Part shown: positions 18,737-27,169 of the stretch, one piece after another | How the letters are laid out: the number at the start of each line of letters is the position of its first letter | Numbering within the stretch: position 1 is the first letter of the stretch | DNA from: Microbacterium pumilum | GTDB taxonomy: Bacteria > Actinomycetota > Actinomycetes > Actinomycetales > Microbacteriaceae | Direction: 5' to 3' | DNA: 64,000 nt | NCBI RefSeq assembly: GCF_039530225.1 | Contig: NZ_BAAAOH010000001.1 | Span: 434,001 to 498,000, forward strand | Made by a program: the position numbers and the translations under genes | Notes under the pieces: generated by a model | The model's database searches: none | What the model was told of the DNA's origin: nothing | Seen by the model: the letters and a program-made list of their open reading frames with translations, nothing else

Positions 18737-19732
18737 ATGGTGACGATCGCGGATGTCGCACAGGCGGCGGGCGTGTCGATCTCGACGGTGTCGTACGTGA
18801 TGAGCGGAAAGCGGGCGATCTCGCAGGAGACGCGCGTCCGCGTCGAGCACGCCATCGACAAGCTCGGCTTCAGCCCTCACGCGGGTGCGCGCTCGCTCGC
18901 TTCGCGCTCGACCAACGTGATCGGCCTGCAGGCGCCGCTGCGGTCCGGCGTGGATGTGCACGTCGTGATGCAGATCGTGACGGGAGTCGTGACGCAGGCG
19001 CGCAAGCACGGCTACGACATCCTGCTGCTCGCCAGCGACGATGCCAAGGCGCTCGAGCGGGCCGCCAGGGCTTCGATGGTGGATGCGCTGCTGGTGATGG
19101 ATGTCGAATCCGACGATCCCCGCATCGACACGCTCACGGGACTCGAGCATCCGAGCGTGCTGATCGGCCTGCCTGCCGGCCGCCGCGCCATCCCGTGCGT
19201 CGACTTCGACTTCGAAGCGGCGGGCTGGCTGGCTGTCGATCGCCTCGTGGCGCTGGGACACCGCCGACTCGCGCTCATCGGATCGCCGCCCGAGGTGATG
19301 GCGCGGCACACGTCGTACGCCGACCGCCTGGCTCGCGGGTTCCTCGCCGCCTGCGAGGCGAGCGGTGTGGTCGGGACGGTGCACCCCTGCCCGAGCAGCG
19401 CCGACGCCATCGACACGGTCGAGGCCGTCGTCGCCGGCGACCCGGCGATCACCGGCTTCTTCGTCCACAACGAGGGCGCCCTGCCGCATGTCGCCGCGCG
19501 CCTGGTGGAACTCGGCCGCACTGGCGCCCAGCCGCTCTCGATCGTCGCGCTGTGCCCCGACGACGTCGCCCGGTCGGTTCCGGGGTTGGCCGACAGCATC
19601 GCGGTGCCCGCCGAGGCCATCGGCGCCGCCGCGACCGACATGATCTGCGAGATCCTCGCCAAGGCCGCCAAGCCGACGGTACGGCTGCTGCCCCCCGCAC
19701 TGACGGGCAACGCGTCGACCACTCGGAAGTGA
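18737..19732 (+). CDS. LacI-family regulator of the xyloside module
   Basis: Repressor of 331 aa starting at ATG 18737, where the LacI HTH begins (VTIADVAQAAGVSISTVSYVMSGKR). The open frame upstream crosses the operator and promoter, so it is not coding. The effector domain is PBP-like, with a 'Leu-Gly-His-Arg-Arg-Leu-Ala-Leu-Ile-Gly' segment. It is divergent from GH31-GH3 and followed after 10 bp by a YesL-like gene. The shared GAAGCGCTTC palindrome suggests control of GH31-GH3, itself and the Lpl-type importer (inference). Confidence 0.93.
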   Translation: MVTIADVAQAAGVSISTVSYVMSGKRAISQETRVRVEHAIDKLGFSPHAGARSLASRSTNVIGLQAPLRSGVDVHVVMQIVTGVVTQARKHGYDILLLASDDAKALERAARASMVDALLVMDVESDDPRIDTLTGLEHPSVLIGLPAGRRAIPCVDFDFEAAGWLAVDRLVALGHRRLALIGSPPEVMARHTSYADRLARGFLAACEASGVVGTVHPCPSSADAIDTVEAVVAGDPAITGFFVHNEGALPHVAARLVELGRTGAQPLSIVALCPDDVARSVPGLADSIAVPAEAIGAAATDMICEILAKAAKPTVRLLPPALTGNASTTRK

Positions 19733-19742
19733 TTCACCGCCC

Positions 19743-20348
19743 ATGCGAATCGACCCCGAGAATCGCGTCGCCCAGGGGCTGACGGGCTTCCTGGCCTTCG
19801 TCGCGCTCAACATCATCTTCCTGCTCCTGTGTATCCCGGTGATCACGATCGGGGCGGCCACGAGCGCGCTGTACGAGGTCATGATCCGCTTCTCCGATGA
19901 GGAGAAGGGACGCCCGTTGAAGGACTACTTCCCCGCGTTCCGCCGCAACTTCGTCCGCGCCACGCTGCTGTCGCTGTGCCTGCTGCCACCGGTCGTCCTG
20001 CTCGCGTTCAGCGGCGTGTTCTGGTTCGCCGACAGCAGTCCGCTGGCGGGCGCTGCCGGCGCCCTCGCGCTCCTCGGCGCCACGTATCTGTTTGCCGCCT
20101 TCCTCTACGGCATGGCGCAGGTCGCCTACTTCCGGGTGGGGTTCGGACAGACCCTCAAGAACGCGCTGCTGCTGCCTCCCGCCGAGCCGGTTCGCACTCT
20201 CGGCATCCTGATCTTCCCCGTCACGGCCGTATGCCTCACGATCGTCTTCCCCCCGTTCGTGATCCTGCTGCTGACCATCGGCTTCTCGGTCGGCGCGTAC
20301 GCGACCGCCTTCCTGTTCCGGAGCGTCTTCGCCCGCCACCAGTCCTGA
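19743..20348 (+). CDS. YesL family (DUF624) membrane protein
   Basis: Membrane protein of 201 aa with about five to six hydrophobic segments and an early 'CIPVITIGAATSALYEV' block typical of DUF624/YesL. Family members are nearly always encoded next to Lpl/YtcP/YteP-type polysaccharide-fragment importers; their function is unknown. Here the gene is 10 bp behind the LacI gene and convergent with the importer's binding-protein gene. It is probably co-transcribed with lacI. An auxiliary role in uptake of the same oligosaccharide is plausible but not shown. Confidence 0.85.
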   Translation: MRIDPENRVAQGLTGFLAFVALNIIFLLLCIPVITIGAATSALYEVMIRFSDEEKGRPLKDYFPAFRRNFVRATLLSLCLLPPVVLLAFSGVFWFADSSPLAGAAGALALLGATYLFAAFLYGMAQVAYFRVGFGQTLKNALLLPPAEPVRTLGILIFPVTAVCLTIVFPPFVILLLTIGFSVGAYATAFLFRSVFARHQS

Positions 20349-20397
20349 GCCGGTCGCCGGAAGACGCAGCAGCACCGGATGCCGGCATCCGCCACCC

Positions 20398-20435
20398 GTG
20401 AAGGGCACCGGATGCGGGCATCCGGTGCCCTTCAC
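20398..20435. terminator. Strong bidirectional hairpin terminator
   Basis: GTGAAGGGCACCGGATGC (20398-20415) and its exact complement (20418-20435) form a 17-18 bp stem with a minimal loop. It lies between the convergent YesL gene (stop 20348) and the binding-protein gene (stop 20447), 12 bp from the latter. It is the strongest stem seen in the window. Confidence 0.88.
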
Positions 20436-20446
20436 TCGTCGGCAGG

Positions 20447-22198
20447 TCAGCCCGCGAACTCCTCGGTCACCGCGACACGAGCGTCGTTCTGCTCCTTCGC
20501 GTTGGCCATGTCGACGTCGAGGACCTTGTCGAATCCCAGACCGTTCGCCGTCTCGATGAGCTCGTCGAGGAGGGACTCGAACTGCGAGTCGCTCTCGGCG
20601 AAGACCATCTGCCACGAGTACTGCTTGATGATGTCCTTCACCTGGTTGCGCAGCGTCTCGGTCTCGGAGTCGTCCGCCGGCGCCGTGTAGCTGGCACCCG
20701 GGGCGACGAGGAGCTGTTCGTTGTCTTCCAGGTATCCCATGGTGGAGGTGGCGTCACCCATGTTCGCCGACCAGTCCTCGGTCAGCGTGTTCGCGACCGT
20801 CGCCTGGTAGGTCGGCCAGAACGTGTAGCTGTACGGGAACCCGGTCGCGGGATCGACGTCGATCGGCAGCACGGACGTCGTGTTCAGCGCGCTGACGCCG
20901 TCGGCGTAGGCGCCGCCGCCCCACTCCTCGGGCACGGTCGCGCCGCCCTCGAGGAACGCCTCCTTGCCGAGGTCGGTCAGCTCGGGCTCGCCCGCGTCGT
21001 TGACCTCCCACGTCAGGCCTTCGGGGCCTGCCGAGCCCATGGTCTGGCTGCTGTTCGCGTACGCACCCTCGGGAGAGTAGAGCCAGTCGATGAACGCGGC
21101 CATCCGCTCCGGGTCCTCGGCCTTGGAGCCGATCGCGAACACCTGCTTGCCGCCGTAGGCCTCGGCGCCGTACGAGAAGATCGACTGGTCCGCGAGCGGG
21201 ACCATTTCGAAGCCCTTGCCGTCTGCCATGTTCTGCTCGGTGTTGTAGGCGGACTGCCCGAGCCACGGCCACCACGAGAACAGCACCTGCCCGTTCTGGA
21301 ACTTCGAGAACAGCGTGTCGTAGTTCTGCGTGGTCGACTCGGGGTCGACGAGACCCAGCTGGTTCGCCTCGTAGTAGAGGCGCAGGTTGCGGATGTACTC
21401 GCCATCCGGGTCGAGGATGCTCTGGTAGTCCGAGCCGTCGGCCTTCGCGAGGACGAAGCCGATCTCGTCATAGCCGTAGAAGCACGCCGGCTGCTTGGCC
21501 GTCACCATCATGTTGCCGTCCCAGTCCTTGAACAGCGAGAAGGCGTACACAGGCTGGCCGTTGTCGGCAGTCGGGTTGAGCTCCTGCATGTCCGCGAGGA
21601 CGGGGAGGAGATCCTCCAGCGTGCCGATCTCGGGGTAGCCGAGCTCCTTGTAGAGGTCCCAGCGCACGAACGGTCCGAACGTGGGGTTCAAGCCCTCCGA
21701 CGGCTCGGTGGGCTGGAGCGACGAGACCGACGTCGGGAAGCCGTAGATGCCGCCGCTGTCTTCGTTCAGGCGCTCCACCGCCTTGTCGAAGGACGCGAGG
21801 CTGTCCATCGCCGGGTAGTAGTCGGCTGCGTCGAGGACGAGCCCGCCGGCGATCAGCTCATCGAGCTTCTCGCCCTTGTCGGTCACGATCAAGTCGCCGA
21901 GCTCGCCTGCCGAGACACGGGTGTTGTACAGCGTGTCGCCGCCTCCGGCGACGTTGGGGGCGATGATGTTCAGCTTCATGTTGAACTTCTTTTTGACGAT
22001 GTCGGCGAACCAGCCCTGCTGGACTCCCATGTAGTTCGCCAGTCCGTCGAAGACATCGACGGTGATCTCCTCGTCCCACGACGAGGGGAACTCCTCGCTC
22101 GCGGTCGTCTTCTCGCCGCCGCCGCCCGTGCACGAGGCCAGCGAGCTCGCGGCGAGGATCACCGCTGCCGCCAGGGCCACCTTCTTTGTGAGCTTCAT
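20447..22198 (-). CDS. Oligosaccharide-binding lipoprotein (LplA type)
   Basis: Large family 1 extracellular binding protein, 583 aa. The n-region Lys-rich stretch and hydrophobic core end in lipobox Leu-Ala-Ser-Cys (Cys23), followed by a Gly/Glu linker. Length above 500 aa is usual for the LplA/YtcQ group that pairs with LplB/LplC permeases. An AAGGAA ribosome site precedes the ATG. It is the last gene of the LplB-LplC-SBP operon, a gene order also seen in firmicute relatives. No ATPase gene is present. The ligand is probably a xyloglucan- or xyloside-type oligosaccharide, by association with the GH31/GH3 module. Confidence 0.92.
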   Translation of the reverse strand: MKLTKKVALAAAVILAASSLASCTGGGGEKTTASEEFPSSWDEEITVDVFDGLANYMGVQQGWFADIVKKKFNMKLNIIAPNVAGGGDTLYNTRVSAGELGDLIVTDKGEKLDELIAGGLVLDAADYYPAMDSLASFDKAVERLNEDSGGIYGFPTSVSSLQPTEPSEGLNPTFGPFVRWDLYKELGYPEIGTLEDLLPVLADMQELNPTADNGQPVYAFSLFKDWDGNMMVTAKQPACFYGYDEIGFVLAKADGSDYQSILDPDGEYIRNLRLYYEANQLGLVDPESTTQNYDTLFSKFQNGQVLFSWWPWLGQSAYNTEQNMADGKGFEMVPLADQSIFSYGAEAYGGKQVFAIGSKAEDPERMAAFIDWLYSPEGAYANSSQTMGSAGPEGLTWEVNDAGEPELTDLGKEAFLEGGATVPEEWGGGAYADGVSALNTTSVLPIDVDPATGFPYSYTFWPTYQATVANTLTEDWSANMGDATSTMGYLEDNEQLLVAPGASYTAPADDSETETLRNQVKDIIKQYSWQMVFAESDSQFESLLDELIETANGLGFDKVLDVDMANAKEQNDARVAVTEEFAG

Positions 22199-22229
22199 TG
22201 CATTCCTTTCTGGTGGGTTGTGGTCGCCA

Positions 22230-23177
22230 TCAGCCCTTGACGGCGCCCAGCATGATGCCCTTCACGAAGAAGCGCTGGAACAGGGGGTACACGAAGATGA
22301 TCGGCAGCACGACGAGCACCGAGACCGTCATCCGGATCGACGTCGGCGTCTGCGTCGTCGCCTCGCCGGCGATCTGGCCGAGGTTGCCGCCGGCGTCCTG
22401 CGCGGCCTGGGCGAGGCTCGACGCCTGGTTGATGAACATGTAGAGCAGGTACTGCAGCGTGTACAGGCTCTGGTCCGTGATGTAGATGAGCGTGTCCTGG
22501 AAGCTGTTCCACTGCGTCACCGCCGAGAAGATCGCGATGGTCGCGAGGATCGGCGTCATGTTGGGCAGGTAGACGCGGAAGAAGACCTGCACGATGTTCG
22601 CGCCATCCATCTCGGCGGCTTCCTGGAGCTCTCGCGGCATCGACTCGACATAGGTCTTGGCGAGGATGATGTTGAACGGCTGGACGATGAACGGAAGCAC
22701 GTAGACCCAGAAGTTGTTGGTCAGCCCGAGCGTCTTCATGATGATGAACACCGGGATGAGGCCGGCGCTGAAGTACATCGTGATGATGAGGAATCGGTAC
22801 CAGAACTTCCTTCCCCACATGCGCGTCTGGGTGAACATGAACCCGAGGAACGCCGATGCGAGAACCGTCAGCACCGTGCCGATGACCGTTCGCCCGATGC
22901 TCACCGCGGTGGCGATAGGCAAGCCCGGCAGCTGGAACACCTGCTCGTAGTTGGAGAGGTGGAATCCGATCGGCCAGAGGCGGACATCTCCCAGCGCCGA
23001 GACGTCGTTGGCACTCACCGAGTTGATGATCAGGTAGTAGAACGGGTAGGCGCAGATCAGCGCGAACAGCAGGAACAGCGCGTAGTTCGCGATGCGGAAC
23101 AGCACGTCGCCGACCGTGGGGCGCGGCGGCGGGGCGGGGACCGGCGTCGCCGTGAGGAGGGTCTGGGTGGTCGTCAT
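22230..23177 (-). CDS. Oligosaccharide ABC permease, LplC/YtcP type
   Basis: Inner-membrane permease of 315 aa with six predicted spans. The first is near 25-50 (YALFLLFALICAYPFYYLII) and the EAA loop is 'LQEAAEMDGANIVQVFFRVYLP'. The C-terminus 'FVKGIMLGAVKG' is characteristic of the LplC/YtcP subgroup. It sits 31 bp before the binding-protein gene and 10 bp after the LplB-type gene, all on one strand. It forms the heterodimeric channel with the LplB-type partner. Confidence 0.93.
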   Translation of the reverse strand: MTTTQTLLTATPVPAPPPRPTVGDVLFRIANYALFLLFALICAYPFYYLIINSVSANDVSALGDVRLWPIGFHLSNYEQVFQLPGLPIATAVSIGRTVIGTVLTVLASAFLGFMFTQTRMWGRKFWYRFLIITMYFSAGLIPVFIIMKTLGLTNNFWVYVLPFIVQPFNIILAKTYVESMPRELQEAAEMDGANIVQVFFRVYLPNMTPILATIAIFSAVTQWNSFQDTLIYITDQSLYTLQYLLYMFINQASSLAQAAQDAGGNLGQIAGEATTQTPTSIRMTVSVLVVLPIIFVYPLFQRFFVKGIMLGAVKG

Positions 23178-23187
23178 CCTGTGCCTC

Positions 23188-24189
23188 TCAGACGATCGAT
23201 TCGCCGCGGACGCGCTTCGAGACCGCGTTGACGGTGAGCAGCAGAGCGACCGAGATGATGCTCTTGAGCATTCCGATCACGGTCGCGAGCGACAGGTTGT
23301 TGCCGGTCATGCCGACGTTGTAGACGTACAGGTCGAGGACCTGGATGTACTCCTTGTTGAAGGCGTTCTGGAAGACGTAGTACTGCTCCATCCCGTTGTT
23401 GAGGATGTTCGCGATCGACAGCAGCAGGAGCACCAGGTAGGTGGGCATCAGCTGCGGGACGGTGATGTACCACATCGTCTGGAAGCGGCCGGCACCGTCG
23501 ATCCGCGCTGATTCGTAGAGCGACTGGTCGACACCGGCGATCGCGGCGAGGTAGATGATCGCGCCCCAGCCGAGCCCCTTCCAGATGCTCCAGAGAGTCA
23601 TCGTGAGCCACACGTTCTGGTCGGTGTCGAGGAACTTGAGCGGTGCCGTCACGAGCCCCGCATCCATCAACACGTCGTTGACGAGCCCTGAGCTCGAGAA
23701 CAGCGAGAACGCGATCATGTAGACGAGCACCCACGAGATGAAGTTCGGCAGCGCGGTCAGCGTCTGGACCGAGCTGCGGAACCACGGCGCGCGCACCTCG
23801 TTCAGGAAGATCGCGAAAGCCAGCGGCAGCACGGAGGTCGCGATTCCGAGGAAGCTGATCGCGAGCGTGTTGACCAGCACCTGCCCGATCTGCGCCATCT
23901 GCGCCGGCGAGCCGACGAGCATCTGGAACCACTGCAGTCCGACGAACTCGCTCCCCGCGAGACCGAGCGCGGGCTTGTAGTCGTACAGCGTGTAGATCCA
24001 CCCGTAGAGCGGCAGATACGAGAAGAGGAACGCGAGCACGAGGAACGGGAGGATGCAGAGGAACAGCGTGAAGGAGGTGCGTCCCCCTGCGGGCGTGAAT
24101 CGCCTCCCGCGGCGCCGCTTCGACTGATGCGACAGGTTGCCCATCGCCGCTTCCTGCAGGACGACCTGCGACTGCGCCTGCGTCGTCAT
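23188..24189 (-). CDS. Oligosaccharide ABC permease, LplB/YteP type
   Basis: First gene of the importer operon, 333 aa. A basic cytoplasmic tail (KRRRGRRF) precedes hydrophobic spans beginning 'FLCILPFLVLAFLFSYLPLYGW', typical of LplB/YteP. The EAA loop reads 'LYESARIDGAGRFQTMWYITVP'. It starts at the ATG at 24189; an internal Met at residue 16 is a weaker alternative. The region ahead contains two tandem LacI-type operators at 24316-24345. Partner of the LplC-type protein. Confidence 0.92.
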   Translation of the reverse strand: MTTQAQSQVVLQEAAMGNLSHQSKRRRGRRFTPAGGRTSFTLFLCILPFLVLAFLFSYLPLYGWIYTLYDYKPALGLAGSEFVGLQWFQMLVGSPAQMAQIGQVLVNTLAISFLGIATSVLPLAFAIFLNEVRAPWFRSSVQTLTALPNFISWVLVYMIAFSLFSSSGLVNDVLMDAGLVTAPLKFLDTDQNVWLTMTLWSIWKGLGWGAIIYLAAIAGVDQSLYESARIDGAGRFQTMWYITVPQLMPTYLVLLLLSIANILNNGMEQYYVFQNAFNKEYIQVLDLYVYNVGMTGNNLSLATVIGMLKSIISVALLLTVNAVSKRVRGESIV

Positions 24190-24315
24190 GAGAACGCGAT
24201 CCGCGGCTCGGCGACGTCGACGGATGCGCGCGGGTGGGACGGATGCCGCTCCATGTCACTCCTTCGTGTACGTGGGTGTCGACGATTCGAGGATCGTCGA
24301 CCTTTCGTCTGTCCG

Positions 24316-24345
24316 TCGAAGCGCTTCGATTTCGAACCGCTTCGA
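24316..24345. promoter_or_regulatory. Tandem LacI operators before the Lpl-type importer
   Basis: TCGAAGCGCTTCGA (24316-24329) is a perfect 14-bp palindrome. TCGAACCGCTTCGA (24332-24345) is an imperfect second copy, 16 bp away centre to centre. The core GAAGCGCTTC is identical to the site between yicI and its LacI gene, about 5.7 kb away. This implies one regulator for both transcripts. Confidence 0.8.
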
Positions 24346-24426
24346 TTGCGAGGGTAAGCGCTCTTCCCCCAGTTCGTCAAATAGTCGTTGGTAACGCCCA
24401 GGTAACGATCGGCCAGCCCGCACCGT

Positions 24427-24482
24427 TTACGGACGGGACGCGCCACGCCGCCCGGCCCGCGCGCGGCGTGTCGCGTCCGTAA
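24427..24482. repeat. Palindromic intergenic repeat, family A copy 3 (degenerate left arm)
   Basis: The right arm is the exact consensus complement (24464-24482). The left arm (24427-24450) starts TTACGGACGGGACG and then has five extra bases before CGCCG, and the loop is only 13 nt. Total length stays 56 bp, as in other copies. It lies 36 bp after the GH43 stop. Confidence 0.85.
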
Positions 24483-24517
24483 CCGATCAGGTGCGCCGAG
24501 ACGAGGTGCGTCACGGC

Positions 24518-25483
24518 TCACCAGCGCGCATCGGGCCAGCCCTCGGCATCCCAGGTCAACGGAAAGAGCGCCAGCTGGAAGGCACCGTCCAGACGCCGGT
24601 CGTAGTAGTGCACCGCAAGCGTGCCGTCGGCGATCGACTGCCCGCCCGGCCCGACGTGGACGTCGCCGTCGGTATCGAGCACGGGAGTGCCGCCGCCGTT
24701 CAGCAGCGGGACGCCGTCGCGATCGACGTAGGGACCGGTGACGTCATCGGCGCGGCCGACCATCACGTGGTACGTGCTGTCGAGCGCCTGGCAGCACGAG
24801 TCGAACGAGACGAACAGGAAGTAGTCGCCGTCGTGTTCCACGATGTACGGCGCCTCGACGGCATTCGGCGGCACGCCGCGGTCGGCGAGTCGCAGCGGCT
24901 CAGCGGCATCCGCGCGCGTTCCCTGCGGCCACTCCAGCGGAACCATGCGGATGCCGCTCCAGAACGAGCCGAACGCCATCCACGGCTCGCCTGATTCGTC
25001 CACGACCACGCCAGGATCGATCGCGTTGTAGTCGTCGCCCTTCGTGGAGGCGACGACCTGGCCCTGATCGACCCACTCGTACTCTGCGTCATCCGGGTCG
25101 AGGGTCGTGTTCGTGGCGAGCGCGATGACCGACGCGTTCGAGCCGAAGGTGGATGCCGAGTAGTAGAGGTACCACGTGCCCTCGTGCTCGATCAGCTCCG
25201 GCGCCCAGAGGTTCGAGACGCCGGGCACCGACTCGCCGAGCCACGCAGGTTTGTCGTCCCACACCTCGCCTCGGTAGCGCCAGGTGGTTCCGTCAGTGGA
25301 GGACCGGATCTGGATGTTGCCGTCGCCCGTGCTCGCATTTCCCGTCGAATACACGTACTGCTCGTCGCCCGACACGGCGTACGCGGGGTCATGGACCGCG
25401 AGGTCGCCGCTGAGCTCACGGGCTCCCCCGCCCGCGCACGCCGTGAGCAGGGCCAGCGCGCCCGCCATCGCGAGCCCCGCCAT
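24518..25483 (-). CDS. GH43 arabinan hydrolase, lipoprotein
   Basis: Inverting hydrolase, probably endo-1,5-alpha-L-arabinanase-like, 321 aa from ATG 25483. A short hydrophobic segment ends in lipobox Leu-Thr-Ala-Cys (Cys16), so surface anchoring is likely, although the n-region lacks a basic residue. The GH43 triad is visible: Asp in VHDPAY, Asp in AIDPGV and Glu in VEAPYIV. The open frame continues to 25624, but codons 15-40 of that extension are simply family A palindrome copy 4, so I reject the longer start. It follows the GH51 gene in the arabinan operon and would cut arabinan outside the cell. Arabinosidase or xylosidase activity is an alternative. Confidence 0.85.
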   Translation of the reverse strand: MAGLAMAGALALLTACAGGGARELSGDLAVHDPAYAVSGDEQYVYSTGNASTGDGNIQIRSSTDGTTWRYRGEVWDDKPAWLGESVPGVSNLWAPELIEHEGTWYLYYSASTFGSNASVIALATNTTLDPDDAEYEWVDQGQVVASTKGDDYNAIDPGVVVDESGEPWMAFGSFWSGIRMVPLEWPQGTRADAAEPLRLADRGVPPNAVEAPYIVEHDGDYFLFVSFDSCCQALDSTYHVMVGRADDVTGPYVDRDGVPLLNGGGTPVLDTDGDVHVGPGGQSIADGTLAVHYYDRRLDGAFQLALFPLTWDAEGWPDARW

Positions 25484-25501
25484 GCTGCGCCCGACCGACC
25501 G

Positions 25502-25584
25502 CGCACCCCACCGGTTACGGACGCGACACGCCGCTTCGCCCGGCGAGCGCGCGGCGTGTCGCGTCCGTAACCGATGGGGGTGCG
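25502..25584. repeat. Palindromic intergenic repeat, family A copy 4 (extended stem)
   Basis: Perfect arms at 25515-25533 and 25552-25570 with an 18-nt loop that itself contains TCGCC/GGCGA. Outside the core, CGCACCCC (25502-25509) pairs with GGGGTGCG (25577-25584), so the stem is longer than the repeat. It lies 27 bp after the GH51 stop and 32 bp before the GH43 start, between two genes on the same strand. Confidence 0.93.
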
Positions 25585-25596
25585 GGGTGGAGGACA

Positions 25597-27108
25597 TCAG
25601 GCGCCGAGCGAGATCGCCGTCCACGAGACCGGGGGCAGGGTCACCGTCAGCCGGCCACCGTCGATCGACGCGGTCTCGTTCGGCGTGAGCCCGACGCGCT
25701 CGGGGTCGTCGAGCGTGTTCGTCGCCGAGCGGTCGTCATCCCACAGCGACACCGACTCCTTCACCGTGAGGCCGGCGAGCGCCGAGATGTCGACACTCAC
25801 CTCGTGCGCATCGGTCTGGTCGCGGTTCACGAGGAACAGCGCGACAGCGCCGGTCTCGGCGTCGTGGGTGGCGACGGCATCCAGCACGGGCACCTCGCCG
25901 TAGACCTCGGTCTTGTACACTGGCGACTCGAGGCGCACCTCGAGCGATGAGCCCACCGCGAGACGCGAAGTGGTCGCGAAGGGGAAGAACGTCGTCTGCT
26001 TCCACGCGATGCCGCCGGGCTCGGTCATGATCGGAGCGATCACGTTCACGAGCTGCGCGAGCGACGCGCTCGTCACCCGGTCGGCGTGCTTGAGCAGCGA
26101 GATCAGCAGATTGCCGAAGACGACGGCATCCGCCACCGAGTACGCGTCTTCGAGAAGGCGCGGCGCCACCGGCCAGTTGTCGACGCCTTCGATCTTGTCG
26201 ACGCCGTGGTAGCGGTCGATGTACCAGACGTTCCACTCGTCGAACGAGATGTCGATCTTCTTGGTGCTTCCCTTGACGGCTCCGACGTGGTCGGCCGTCG
26301 CGACCACGGTCTCGATGAAGTGGTCCATGTCGACCGCCGACGCGAGGAAGCTGCCGAGGTCGCCGTTCTTCTCCTCGTAGTAGGCGTGGCACGAGATGTA
26401 GTCCACGTCGTCGTACGTGTGGGTCAGTACGACGCGCTCCCACTCGCCGAAGGTCGGCATGTGCGCACTGGACGAGCCGCACACAACGAGTTCGAGCTCC
26501 GGGTCGACCTGGCGCAGCGCCTTGGCGGTCTGCGACGCGATCTTGCCGTAGTCGTCGGCCGAGCGGTGGCCCAGCTGCCACGGGCCGTCCATCTCGTTGC
26601 CGAGGCACCACATCCGCACGTCGAAGGGTTCGGCGTGGCCGTTGGCCACACGCTGATCCGACAACGCCGTGCCGCCCCCGATGTTCGAGTACTCGAGAAG
26701 GTCGAGCGCCTCGAGCGTGCCGCGCGTGCCGAGGTTGACGGCGAGCATGAGCTCACTGCCGACCTTCTCGAGCCAGCCCGAGAACTCGTGCAGCCCGACC
26801 TCGTTCGTCTCGGTCGAGTGCCATGCGAGATCGAGCCGGCGCGGTCGCTGGTCGCGAGGACCCACGCTGTCCTCCCAGCGGAAGCCCGAGACGAAGTTGC
26901 CGCCCGGGTAGCGGATGGCCGAGACGCCGAGCTCGTTCACCAGGTCGATGACGTCCTGGCGGAAGCCCTCGGCGTCGGCGGTGGAGTGTCCGGGCTCGTA
27001 GATGCCGTCGTAGACACAGCGACCCAGGTGCTCGACGAACGAGCCGAACAGGCGGCGGTTGATCGGCCCGACGGCGAAGCGAGGGTCGATGGTGAGGGCA
27101 GCAGGCAT
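25597..27108 (-). CDS. abfA: GH51 alpha-L-arabinofuranosidase
   Basis: Retaining exo-arabinofuranosidase, 503 aa, normal length. The N-terminus 'INRRLFGSFVEHLGRCVYDGIY' is diagnostic. The acid/base Glu is in CLGNEMDGPW and the nucleophile Glu in SFDEWNVWY. A C-terminal beta-sandwich follows. No signal peptide, so it works in the cytoplasm on imported arabino-oligosaccharides. It lies 61 bp behind the MalG-type permease of the same operon; GH43 follows after a palindromic repeat. Confidence 0.96.
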   Translation of the reverse strand: MPAALTIDPRFAVGPINRRLFGSFVEHLGRCVYDGIYEPGHSTADAEGFRQDVIDLVNELGVSAIRYPGGNFVSGFRWEDSVGPRDQRPRRLDLAWHSTETNEVGLHEFSGWLEKVGSELMLAVNLGTRGTLEALDLLEYSNIGGGTALSDQRVANGHAEPFDVRMWCLGNEMDGPWQLGHRSADDYGKIASQTAKALRQVDPELELVVCGSSSAHMPTFGEWERVVLTHTYDDVDYISCHAYYEEKNGDLGSFLASAVDMDHFIETVVATADHVGAVKGSTKKIDISFDEWNVWYIDRYHGVDKIEGVDNWPVAPRLLEDAYSVADAVVFGNLLISLLKHADRVTSASLAQLVNVIAPIMTEPGGIAWKQTTFFPFATTSRLAVGSSLEVRLESPVYKTEVYGEVPVLDAVATHDAETGAVALFLVNRDQTDAHEVSVDISALAGLTVKESVSLWDDDRSATNTLDDPERVGLTPNETASIDGGRLTVTLPPVSWTAISLGA

Positions 27109-27169
27109 GGTGGTCCTTCGTGTCCGGTGCGGATACAGGTCGTGGGGTCGAGGAGCGAGGGAGGAGCTG

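Larger units (their letters stand above)
24190..24517. other. Intergenic control region between importer and GH43
   Basis: This 328-bp gap holds no supported gene. It contains the importer's operator pair (24316-24345), presumably its promoter, and family A palindrome copy 3 (24427-24482). The rest, 24346-24426, is a relatively AT-rich spacer with no feature that I recognise. Confidence 0.75.

Noticed and set aside
24233..24520. Small open frames in the gap between importer and GH43.
   Set aside because: They run through operators and a palindromic repeat in several frames with no ribosome site or family match.
25484..25624. Longer N-terminus for the GH43 protein.
   Set aside because: Most of the extension is the translated family A palindrome and it would bury the lipoprotein signal.
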